Positions 1-7,995 of a stretch of 64,000 bases of DNA are shown piece after piece. The stretch is from Pseudomonas fluorescens HK44 (lineage in GTDB: Bacteria; Pseudomonadota; Gammaproteobacteria; Pseudomonadales; Pseudomonadaceae), in NCBI RefSeq assembly GCF_000217955.3, contig NZ_AFOY02000015.1:62001-126000 (forward strand), in the 5' to 3' direction. Below the pieces are notes generated by a model. It saw only the letters and a program-made list of their open reading frames with translations. It was not told where the DNA came from and ran no database searches. A program made the translations under genes and the position numbers. How positions within the stretch are numbered: the first letter of the stretch is position 1; each line of letters opens with the position of its first letter.

Positions 1-47
1 GTCGACGGCCAGGCATTTATTGTCATCATTTCTGAGGAATCCGCGCC

Positions 48-1058
48 ATGAGCGTCATTGCTCTCACCCATATCCATAGCCGAACGCGCGAATTGGCGCC
101 GGGTTTTATCGTCAGTCTGATTGTTGCGGCGGCAGCCTCCTTTCTGTCCGAGCATTACGGTGCGCCGGTGATGCTGTTCGCCTTGCTGCTGGGCATGGGG
201 CTGAATTTTCTCTCCGGCGAGGGCCCGTGCAAGGCTGGCATCGAATTCACGGCGCGTACCGTGTTGCGCATTGGCGTGGCCCTGTTAGGCATGCGTATTA
301 CTCTCGAACAGATCGCCGCGCTGGGCTGGAAACCTTTTGCTCTGGTGGTGATCCTGGTGGTAGTGACGATCAGTGTCTCGGTGGTGGCGGCCAAAGCGCT
401 GGGCTTTCAGCGTTTGTTCGGCATGCTCACCGGTGGGGCTACCGCGATCTGTGGCGCCTCGGCTGCGATGGCGCTGGCGGCGGCGCTGCCCAATCATCCG
501 CAGAAAGAGCGTGCCACGCTGTTCACTGTCATTGGGGTGTCGGCGCTGTCCACCACGGCGATGATCCTTTACCCGATGATTGCCAACTGGCTGTCGTTGT
601 CGCCGCAAGTCGCAGGGATGTTCCTGGGCGGGACCATCCACGATGTCGCCCAGGTAGTCGGTGCCGGTTACAGCCTGTCGACCGAGACCGGTGACATAGC
701 CACTGTGGTCAAGCTGATGCGGGTCGCCATGCTGCTGCCGGTGATCCTCTGCGCCACCCTGATCACGCGTATGCAGGGCGCCGACACGACGGGCACGCGG
801 CCGCCGCTGCTACCGTGGTTCGCCGTCGGTTTTCTGCTGCTGGCCTGTATCAACAGCACGGGATGGGTGGCACCGGTGGTGCAGGGTTCGGTCAACGAAC
901 TGTCGCGCTGGAGCCTGGTGGTTTCCATCAGCGCCTTGGGGATGAAGACTCAGCTCAAGGAGCTGGCCGCCGTCGGCATCAAGCCGATCCTGCTGATGGT
1001 GGGGGAGACGGTGTTTCTCGCGGTCCTGGTGCTGCTGTTGCTGCACTGGGGGCTATAA
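48..1058 (+). CDS. YeiH/UPF0324 family putative sulfate exporter
   Basis: Integral membrane protein of 336 residues with about ten hydrophobic segments, matching the usual length of the UPF0324 (YeiH) family. Family members are annotated as putative sulfate exporters, though the substrate is not firmly established. The Gly-rich block GGATAICGASAAMA near residues 127-140 and the segment GGTIHDVAQVVGAGY near residues 193-207 are characteristic of the family. The ATG at 48 is preceded by a GAGGA ribosome-binding site. The gene stands alone: a REP pair follows and the next gene is on the other strand. Family assignment is confident; the substrate is inferred from the family name only. Confidence 0.88.
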   Translation: MSVIALTHIHSRTRELAPGFIVSLIVAAAASFLSEHYGAPVMLFALLLGMGLNFLSGEGPCKAGIEFTARTVLRIGVALLGMRITLEQIAALGWKPFALVVILVVVTISVSVVAAKALGFQRLFGMLTGGATAICGASAAMALAAALPNHPQKERATLFTVIGVSALSTTAMILYPMIANWLSLSPQVAGMFLGGTIHDVAQVVGAGYSLSTETGDIATVVKLMRVAMLLPVILCATLITRMQGADTTGTRPPLLPWFAVGFLLLACINSTGWVAPVVQGSVNELSRWSLVVSISALGMKTQLKELAAVGIKPILLMVGETVFLAVLVLLLLHWGL

Positions 1059-1091
1059 GCCCGGCTAAGCCTCAATGCTGTTCAGTTGATA

Positions 1092-1228
1092 CCCTGTGGC
1101 GAGGGAGCTTGCTCCCGCTGGGGTGCGAAGCAGCCCCAAAACGGTCGCCGCGTACTTTCTGAAAAACCGCAGTCGCCTTGTTGGGGGCGCTTCGCACCCC
1201 AGCGGGAGCAAGCTCCCTCGCCACAGGG
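1092..1228. repeat. REPIN: perfect 39-bp inverted repeat
   Basis: The arms at 1092-1130 and 1190-1228 are exact reverse complements over 39 bases (beginning CCCTGTGGCGAGGGAGC), separated by 59 bases. Paired REP sequences of this kind, with the core GAGGGAGCTTGCTCCC, are abundant between genes in fluorescent pseudomonads. The pair lies between two convergent genes. A diverged copy of the same family is at 54635-54782. Confidence 0.9.
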
Positions 1229-1303
1229 CATACCGGTTCTTTCGCGGCGACTGTACCAGCAGTCGCCGTTTTTTTTGCAATCCCTGCGTCCATTTCAATG
1301 GGT

Positions 1304-2356
1304 TCAGCGTTCTGTGGAGCCGGGCAGGGTGGTCGGGGCCATTGGTGCTCTGACGGCCTGTTTTTGTGCACTGCGCCACGCGGCGGGTGGCATGCCGAAC
1401 TGGGTGATGAACCAACGTGTGAAGGAACTCGCCATGGAGTAGCCGAGCATGTCGGCGATCCGGCCCAGGGAGTAGTTCGGGTTTTCCAGGTAGCGCAGCA
1501 CCAGGTCGCGGCGCACGTCGTTGATCAGGTCGTTGAAGGCGCAGCCGTCGTCTTTGAGGCGGCGCTGCAGGGTCCGAACGTTCATGCCCTGGGTCTGGGC
1601 GATCTGCTCGATGGTGGCGCGCCCCATCGGCAACAGCAGGTAGATGGCTTTGCGCACCTCGAACAGCATCGACGGTCCTTCGTGGCTCAGCAGTGAGTCG
1701 AGGTAGCTCTGGGCGTAGCGAGCCATGGCCGGATCGGCATGGGGGTTGGTCATGTCGAGGCTGGCATCGGAACAGACGATGCCATTGAACTCGCTGCCGA
1801 ACTCCAGGTTGCAGCCGAACAGGCGACGATGCAGTTGCAGGTTGTCGGGGGGCTGGTGGGTGAAGTTGACGCTGTAGGGATGCCAGTGCGTGCCGAGCAG
1901 AGCGGCGCACAGGCGGAACATCACGCCGATTGCAAGCTCGGTGGCCTGTCGGCTGGGCATCGGTGATTCGGTGACCACCTCTTCGCGAATGATCACCATC
2001 TTGCCGGCCTCTTCAATGAAGATGGCCAGCGAATCGTTCATCAGATGACGGTAGTGCACCACGACTTGAAAAGCATCACGCAGCGTACGCTGGTGGCTGA
2101 GCAGCAGGCTGACCACACCGAAGTCCGAGAGCTGGCGCGATTCGGCCATGCTCAGGCCGAAGCTCTGACAACCGCTGGCGGCGGCCGACTCTTCCAGCAG
2201 ACGCACGGCGGCATCGATGGGAATACGGTGTTCAGGGGCTTGCAATTGGGCCTTGCTCAGGCCGACGGCAGCCAGTAAGTCGCGCGGGTTGAACCCCAGG
2301 TACTGACTGACCTCCAGGTAGTTGGTCAAGACGGCGGCGCGAACAAGCTTGGTCAT
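1304..2356 (-). CDS. AraC family transcriptional regulator
   Basis: Regulator of 350 residues with the two-part layout of the ArgR/OruR-like AraC group. An effector-binding domain of the arabinose_bd type spans about residues 20-205. A C-terminal double helix-turn-helix spans about 245-335, with the motifs IEQIAQTQGMNVRTLQRRL and the family signature GYSMASSFTRWF. It is divergent from the hydrolase, DUF1302, DUF1329 and RND genes, 354 bases away, so it is the likely regulator of that set. This role is inferred from position; no binding site was identified. Confidence 0.9.
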   Translation of the reverse strand: MTKLVRAAVLTNYLEVSQYLGFNPRDLLAAVGLSKAQLQAPEHRIPIDAAVRLLEESAAASGCQSFGLSMAESRQLSDFGVVSLLLSHQRTLRDAFQVVVHYRHLMNDSLAIFIEEAGKMVIIREEVVTESPMPSRQATELAIGVMFRLCAALLGTHWHPYSVNFTHQPPDNLQLHRRLFGCNLEFGSEFNGIVCSDASLDMTNPHADPAMARYAQSYLDSLLSHEGPSMLFEVRKAIYLLLPMGRATIEQIAQTQGMNVRTLQRRLKDDGCAFNDLINDVRRDLVLRYLENPNYSLGRIADMLGYSMASSFTRWFITQFGMPPAAWRSAQKQAVRAPMAPTTLPGSTER

Positions 2357-2710
2357 GCGAAGGTCTTTCCTGGGCAGATTCCGATGGAAATGAGCGTGGC
2401 GACTATATCCAGCACATCATCAATTGAACAGTTGTGACGTCATCGATGGCACTCCCCCAATGCTGTCCGCAATGACGGTCGCCTTATGGATCAATCGGCT
2501 CACATCCATTGATTACAGTGGCCTGGGCCGGAGCTGTCGTGTTTTTTGATCAGTGGTCGCGCCACGCCAACACCTGGAAATCTGTCATCAAAAGAAAAGT
2601 CACTGACGCCAAATGAAAAGCGCCTCGGGTGGGCGCTCTTTAATGTCGGTACTACAAAAAGCTTCTGGCGATAGAGCCGGTCGAGTCATCGAGAAAGCGA
2701 AGGTGTTGAT
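2357..2710. promoter_or_regulatory. Divergent intergenic region between AraC regulator and hydrolase
   Basis: This 354-base gap must contain the promoters for both divergent genes. A small hairpin (AGCGCC at 2619-2624 pairing with GGCGCT at 2632-2637, followed by CTTT) lies about 75 bases before the hydrolase start and could be a weak terminator or leader structure. No reliable sigma-70 or sigma-54 promoter or AraC half-site pair was recognised by eye. Confidence 0.35.
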
Positions 2711-3277
2711 GTGGACAAACTGCAAACTGCCGCAACCGTTCTGATCGTACCGGGCCTGCGCGAGCACGTTGCCGAACATTGGCAAACGCTGCTTGAGACC
2801 CGCCTGAGCCACGTGCGCAGTGTGCCGCCGCTTGAAACCGACAAGCTCGACTGCAGCAAGCGGGTCCAGGCGATCCAGCACGAACTTACGCAGATCGAAG
2901 GGCCGGTGATTCTGGTAGCCCACAGTGCCGGTGTGTTGATGGTCGCGCACTGGGCTGCTCGACACAGTCGCCCGATCAAGGGCGCTCTGCTGGCCGCTCC
3001 ACCGGACCTCGATGCCACTTGGCCGCCAGGCTACCCATCCGCTGAAACGCTGCGTACCCATGGTTGGGCCCCTTTACCCCAAGGCCCGCTGCCGTTTCGC
3101 AGCCTGGTGGCCGGCAGCACCAACGATCACCTTGCCAGCCTGGATGCCGTCACTCGCATGGCGAAAGGCTGGGGTGCCGAACTGCTCACTCTGGGCGCAG
3201 TGGGGCATCTCAATCCGGCTGCGGGCTATGGCCGCTGGCCGCAAGCCGAAGCACTCATCCTGGAGTTGGACCGCTAG
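2711..3277 (+). CDS. RBBP9/YdeN family alpha/beta hydrolase
   Basis: Serine hydrolase of 188 residues, the usual size of the RBBP9/YdeN family. The nucleophile elbow AHSAG is near residues 78-82, and the later motifs STNDHL (acid) and GHLN (histidine) complete the expected catalytic triad. There is no signal peptide, so it should be cytoplasmic. The reading frame begins with GTG at 2711; an ATG two bases earlier is out of frame. It is the first gene after the AraC regulator and precedes the DUF1302 gene by 128 bases. The natural substrate is unknown; an ester or thioester of the compound handled by the neighbouring genes is a guess. Confidence 0.8.
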   Translation: MDKLQTAATVLIVPGLREHVAEHWQTLLETRLSHVRSVPPLETDKLDCSKRVQAIQHELTQIEGPVILVAHSAGVLMVAHWAARHSRPIKGALLAAPPDLDATWPPGYPSAETLRTHGWAPLPQGPLPFRSLVAGSTNDHLASLDAVTRMAKGWGAELLTLGAVGHLNPAAGYGRWPQAEALILELDR

Positions 3278-3405
3278 TTCAGGCGCCGGTTGGCCGCAGG
3301 CCTTCGGCAATTGCCCTCATTCCTGAAAAACGCAAACCACTGGAACAAGCGGTTGCGTGAGGGCGGCTGCGCTTAAAACAACTACAAAAAAGCGGAGACA
3401 ACGCA

Positions 3406-5421
3406 ATGCACAACAATAAGAAGCGTCACGGGTTCACGCCCTCGCGTTACAGCGTGTTGGCCTCGGCCATTCTGGCCGCCGCCATGCCGGCGGCGCATGC
3501 GGTCGAACTCGATACGGGTAACCCGGACTGGACCGCGCGTTTTGATAACACCGTCAAATACAACTACGGCGTGCGCACCGAAAACGCCGACAAGCGCATG
3601 TTAGGGACGCCGAACAACAACGATGGCGACTACAACTTCCGCAAGGCCGGCACCAACATCACCCACCGCATTGACCTGTTGACCGAGATGGATGTGGTCT
3701 ACAAGAACAGCATGGGCTTTCGCGTCAGTGCTGCCAGTTGGTACGACAAGGCGTACGAGAACACCGGTTCGAACGCCAATCCGTTCGTCAACGGCAATGA
3801 CGCAAGATCGGGCCTGGTCGCCAACGACCCACGCCTTGCCGCGGTCACCGGTGACAATGTCGGCAATGGCAGTCCCCACCTGAGCAACTATGCCCAGCGT
3901 TACTACACCGGTCCCTCCGGCGAAATCCTCGATGCCTTCGTGTTCTACAGCACCGAAGTGGGCGAGGAGTCGCTGTTGAGCGTCAAGGCCGGTCAGCACA
4001 ACGTGTTCTGGGGTGAAACCATCCTCAACCCGGTGCATTCGATCAGCTATGGCCAGTCCGGCCTGGACCTGGCCAAGCTGGCAGCCTCGCCGGGTACCGA
4101 AGCCAAGGAACTGTTCGTTCCGCGTAATCAGCTGTCGATGTCGTTCACCGTCAATCCCGAGTTGACGGTGGGTGCCCAGTACTTCCTGGATTGGAATGCT
4201 GCCCGCCTGCCGGAGGCCGGTACCTATTATGGCGGTTCCGATCTGGTGGGGTTCGGCGCGCAGTCGTTCCTGCTGGGCAACACCAACGCCGTGGTGCCCG
4301 GCAGCCCTCTGGGTTGCGGGCTGGCGCCTTGCAACGGGCTGACCAACGTGCGTCGTGGCCACGACCTGACGCCGGATAAAAGCGGAGACTGGGGCGTGAT
4401 GGCCAAGTGGTCGCCCGCCTGGCTGGATGGCACGCTCGGTTTCTATTACCGCAAGACCTCGGACATTTTGCCTCAAGCCTGGTTGAACGCCACAGGGATC
4501 AGCTCGGCCAATCCCAACGGGACTCCGCCAGCGGGCATGGTGCCGGCGGTCGTCAATACGCTGAACTCGCTGAGCACCAGCACCTATCAATTGGCCTATG
4601 CCGACAACATCCACATCTTCGGTCTGAGCCTGTCGAAAGAGATAGGCGGCGTCAGTGTCGGCTCCGACCTGAACATCCGTCACAACATGCCGCTGGCCAG
4701 CATCCCGGCCATTCTCAGTTCCACCGGACCGCTGGGGCTGGGTGCCGGTCTGGGCCTGTTGCCGGCTCGTACGGCGCAGACCGGTATCGTCTATGACGTC
4801 CCGGACAAGGGCGACAGCATGAGTGCCACCGGTGACACGCTGCACTGGACGCTCAACGGCCTGATGACCCTGCCCAAGACGCCGGTGTTCGATTCGGCAA
4901 CCCTGCTCACCGAGCTGTATTACAGCAACCTGCTCAAACTCGATAGCAAGAACCAGGCGCTCTACAAGGGCAACAGCAGCTACCGCGGCGTCGATGCGCC
5001 GACCCGGGACAACTGGGGTATTGCAGCCAACTTCACACCGACCTGGTACCAGGTCTTCCCGGGTGTCGACTTGAACATGCCGATGTCCATCAACGTGGGG
5101 CTTGCCGGCGTTTCACCGGTGTCCGGTGGCGGTGCCAAAGACACCGGCAACTATGCGGTCGGCGTCGGTGCCGTTGTGTACAACAAATACTTTGTCGACC
5201 TGAAGTACGTGGACTCCTTCGGCAAGACCGACAAGTGTGACGTCAGCGGCGTCAGTACCGGCGCGGCCAATGCCGGCAGCGGTGACGGCTCCACACCGAA
5301 CGCCTTCAGCGGCAACGAAAACTACGCGTGTTTTGGCGGTGGCTATTCGGCCTTTTCCGGTGGTGGTGCAACCACCGCAGACCGTGGCGCGGTTTACCTG
5401 ACGATGAAAACCACCTTTTGA
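3406..5421 (+). CDS. DUF1302 family outer-membrane protein
   Basis: Protein of 671 residues with an N-terminal signal sequence ending near AAHAVE (about residue 33). A long run of alternating beta-strand segments follows, and the terminal residue is phenylalanine (TMKTTF), as expected for a BamA-inserted outer-membrane barrel. Length and sequence match the DUF1302 family, which in pseudomonads is nearly always followed by DUF1329. An AAGCGGAGA ribosome-binding site precedes the ATG. It starts the run DUF1302, DUF1329, YCF48-like, RND, acyl-CoA dehydrogenase and ligase. A role in uptake or handling of a hydrophobic substrate at the outer membrane is inferred from this context. Confidence 0.88.
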   Translation: MHNNKKRHGFTPSRYSVLASAILAAAMPAAHAVELDTGNPDWTARFDNTVKYNYGVRTENADKRMLGTPNNNDGDYNFRKAGTNITHRIDLLTEMDVVYKNSMGFRVSAASWYDKAYENTGSNANPFVNGNDARSGLVANDPRLAAVTGDNVGNGSPHLSNYAQRYYTGPSGEILDAFVFYSTEVGEESLLSVKAGQHNVFWGETILNPVHSISYGQSGLDLAKLAASPGTEAKELFVPRNQLSMSFTVNPELTVGAQYFLDWNAARLPEAGTYYGGSDLVGFGAQSFLLGNTNAVVPGSPLGCGLAPCNGLTNVRRGHDLTPDKSGDWGVMAKWSPAWLDGTLGFYYRKTSDILPQAWLNATGISSANPNGTPPAGMVPAVVNTLNSLSTSTYQLAYADNIHIFGLSLSKEIGGVSVGSDLNIRHNMPLASIPAILSSTGPLGLGAGLGLLPARTAQTGIVYDVPDKGDSMSATGDTLHWTLNGLMTLPKTPVFDSATLLTELYYSNLLKLDSKNQALYKGNSSYRGVDAPTRDNWGIAANFTPTWYQVFPGVDLNMPMSINVGLAGVSPVSGGGAKDTGNYAVGVGAVVYNKYFVDLKYVDSFGKTDKCDVSGVSTGAANAGSGDGSTPNAFSGNENYACFGGGYSAFSGGGATTADRGAVYLTMKTTF

Positions 5422-5461
5422 TTCACGAATGGCTTAGTCACCTGAGCAGGAGAATAACAAC

Positions 5462-6820
5462 ATGAAATTCGTGCGTACTTTGCTGGGCGTTTCTCTGGCC
5501 ATGGCGGTTGCCGCTCAGGCACAGGCCGCTGTATCGACTCAGGAAGCCGCCAGGCTGGGCAGCAGCCTGACCCTGGTCGGGGCTGAAAAAGCCGGGAATG
5601 CCGAGGGCTCTATTCCTGCCTATTCGGGGGGCTTGACCACGCCGCCGGCCAGTTTCAACACCGGTGACAGCATGCGGCCGGACCCCTTTGCCGACGAAAA
5701 ACCACTGCGGGTGATCGACGGCAAAAACGTCGATCAGTACAAGGGTGAACTCACGGCGACCACCGTGGAACTGGCCAAGCGTTTCCCCAGTTTCCACGTC
5801 AATGTCTATCCAACCCACCGCACCGTCGCACTGCCCAAGGCTGTGCTGGACAATGGCGTAAAAAATGCCACCGGCGCCAAGTCCCTCGAAGGCGGATTGG
5901 CGATCGACAACGTGCTGCCGGGTGTGCCGTTTCCGATCCCGCAGTCGGGCAACGAGGCGATGTGGAACTTCCTGCTGCGCTATCAGGGCGTCAGCATCAA
6001 CTCCAAGTACGACTCGTGGAACGTCGACTCCGCGGGAGTGCCGAGCCTGGCAACCACCGGGCAGGCGTTCATTTCCTATCCGATCTACGAAAACCTGGCG
6101 CAGCCGATCAGCAGCGCCGACGTGTACTACCAGATGAAGCTGTCCTACACCGGCCCTGCGCGCCGGGCCGGCGAAGCGGTGATGCTCAAGGACGCCGCCA
6201 ACCCGTTGCAGCAGCCGCGCCGTGGCTGGCAGTACTTGCCTGGCCAGCGTCGGGTAAAACTGGCACCGAACCTGGCCTACGACACGCCTAATCCAGGCAC
6301 TGCCGGTGCGGGCACCTACGACGATGTCTTTGTGTTCAACGGTGCGCTGGACCGCTACGACTGGAAGCTGGTGGGCAAGCAGGAAATGATCGTGCCCTAC
6401 AACACCTACAAGCTGACCTACGCCCAGGACCCCAAGTTACTGACCACCGCCAATCACCTGGCACCCGACTACGTGCGCTGGGAAAAACACCGGGTCTGGG
6501 TGGTGGAGGGCAACCTCAAGGCCGGCGCGCGGCACATCTATCAGAAGCGTCGTTTCTACCTCGATGAAGACAGCTGGACCGCTCTGGCCTCCGATCAGTA
6601 CGACGCCCGTGGTCAGTTGTACCGTGGCTCCTTCGCATTCCTCAGCCAGAGCTATGACAAGCAGATCCCGGATTCCACGCCCTTCATGATCTACGACCTG
6701 GTCGGTGGCTCCTACAACATCAACGGTGTGGTGGGGCCGTACGGCGGCATCAAGTACATCGATCCGCTCTCCAAGGCGCAGTGGTCGCCGGAGTCCCTGG
6801 CGGGGTCCGGCATTCGCTAA
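5462..6820 (+). CDS. DUF1329 family periplasmic protein (LolA/LolB-like fold)
   Basis: Protein of 452 residues with a clear Sec signal peptide (MKFVRTLLGV... AQAQAA, cleavage near residue 23). The rest matches DUF1329, which is related to the outer-membrane lipoprotein-sorting fold and is therefore expected to bind acyl chains or other hydrophobic ligands in the periplasm. It begins 40 bases after the DUF1302 gene, with an AGGAG site nine bases before the ATG. The DUF1302-DUF1329 pair is a standard co-occurring unit. The ligand is not known. Confidence 0.88.
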   Translation: MKFVRTLLGVSLAMAVAAQAQAAVSTQEAARLGSSLTLVGAEKAGNAEGSIPAYSGGLTTPPASFNTGDSMRPDPFADEKPLRVIDGKNVDQYKGELTATTVELAKRFPSFHVNVYPTHRTVALPKAVLDNGVKNATGAKSLEGGLAIDNVLPGVPFPIPQSGNEAMWNFLLRYQGVSINSKYDSWNVDSAGVPSLATTGQAFISYPIYENLAQPISSADVYYQMKLSYTGPARRAGEAVMLKDAANPLQQPRRGWQYLPGQRRVKLAPNLAYDTPNPGTAGAGTYDDVFVFNGALDRYDWKLVGKQEMIVPYNTYKLTYAQDPKLLTTANHLAPDYVRWEKHRVWVVEGNLKAGARHIYQKRRFYLDEDSWTALASDQYDARGQLYRGSFAFLSQSYDKQIPDSTPFMIYDLVGGSYNINGVVGPYGGIKYIDPLSKAQWSPESLAGSGIR

Positions 6821-6890
6821 GCGAACACCAGATTTGAACGTCGGGCTGCACGGTTGTGTGCCCGGCGCGGCTATCCGAAGAGGACGCGGT

Positions 6891-7964
6891 ATGTGTTCGT
6901 ACAAAAAGTACCTGCAGTGGGCGCTGGGCACCCTGCTGGCAATGTTGCAGGGCCTGACCCAGGCGGCCGGTTATGTCGATGTACTGGATCTGCCGGCCAG
7001 GGCCAGTGCCTTGGCTGTCAGCAGCCCGTTGTCAGGCATGGCGCGCGCGGGTGAGCGATTGATTGCGGTCGGGCAACGAGGCCACATTCTCTATTCCGAT
7101 GATTCCGGCAAACACTGGCAGCAAGCCGCGGTGCCGGTGAGTGCCGATCTCACGGCGGTGAATTTCCCTTCTGCCCTGCAGGGCTGGGCGGTCGGCAACG
7201 ACGGCGTGGTGTTGCACAGCAGCGACGCCGGGGCGACCTGGCGCAAGCAACTGGACGGTCGCCAGATCGGTGCCTTGCTGGTCCAGCATTATGGGGCGTT
7301 GGCCAGTGCAGAACCCGGCAACGAACAATGGCCACTGCTGGCTGCCGAAGGCCAGCGACTGGTCGAGCAGGGCGCTGATAAGCCCTTGCTCGACGTCTGG
7401 TTCGCCAACGACCACCTCGGGTATGTGGTCGGTGTGTTCAACCTGATCCTGCGCACCGAGGATGGTGGCCAGAACTGGACACCTTTTCAGGACCGTACCG
7501 ATAACCCGCAGGGCTTGCACCTCAACGCCATCGCCTCTGTCGGCGATGCGGTGTACATCGCCGGCGAGCAGGGCCTGTTGCTCAAATGGGATGAGGCTTA
7601 TCAGCGCTTCGCCGCCGTGCAAACACCCTATCAGGGCAGCTTTTTTGGCGTGGTTGGCAAGCCCGGCGAGGTGATTGCCTATGGCTTGCGCGGCAATGTG
7701 CTGCGCAGCGCGGACGGCGGCCTCAGCTGGACTGCGCTCGACAGTCGCCTGCACGTCAGCATCACCGCCGGCATCGTCGACGCCAGCGGTCATTACCGCT
7801 TGTTCACCCAGGGCGGGCAGATGCTCGTCAGTCAGGGGGCTGGCGCGGACATGCACCTGGTGCGGCAACCCGAGCCGTCCCCGGTGGCTGGCGCCACTCA
7901 GGCCGCCGATGGCGCGCTGGTGGTGGTTGGCAGTCGTGGTGCACAGGCACTGCCCAATGAATAA
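6891..7964 (+). CDS. YCF48-like / Asp-box beta-propeller secreted protein
   Basis: The open frame extends further upstream, but the ATG at 6891 is chosen because it begins a signal peptide (MCSYKKYLQWALG... TQAAG) and lies after an AAGAGGA site. The mature part of this 357-residue protein carries repeated Asp-box/BNR motifs of the type SxDxGxxW: SDDSGKHW, SSDAGATW, TEDGGQNW and SADGGLSW. These are typical of the YCF48/HCF136-like propeller family. In pseudomonads such genes commonly sit between DUF1329 and an RND transporter, as here. It is probably a periplasmic accessory protein of the transporter; this role is inferred from context. Confidence 0.82.
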   Translation: MCSYKKYLQWALGTLLAMLQGLTQAAGYVDVLDLPARASALAVSSPLSGMARAGERLIAVGQRGHILYSDDSGKHWQQAAVPVSADLTAVNFPSALQGWAVGNDGVVLHSSDAGATWRKQLDGRQIGALLVQHYGALASAEPGNEQWPLLAAEGQRLVEQGADKPLLDVWFANDHLGYVVGVFNLILRTEDGGQNWTPFQDRTDNPQGLHLNAIASVGDAVYIAGEQGLLLKWDEAYQRFAAVQTPYQGSFFGVVGKPGEVIAYGLRGNVLRSADGGLSWTALDSRLHVSITAGIVDASGHYRLFTQGGQMLVSQGAGADMHLVRQPEPSPVAGATQAADGALVVVGSRGAQALPNE

Positions 7965-7995
7965 GACCTCGAACCCTTAGAGCGAGAACCCAGAC

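Noticed and set aside
2619-2645. Hairpin followed by CTTT before the hydrolase gene as a terminator.
   Set aside because: The stem is only six bases with no T-run, and no plus-strand transcript to terminate is known upstream; kept only as a note on the intergenic region.
3601-4845. Long minus-strand open frame of 414 codons opposite the DUF1302 gene.
   Set aside because: It is a composition shadow of the plus-strand gene, with an Arg/Gln/His/Val-rich product lacking any recognisable motif.
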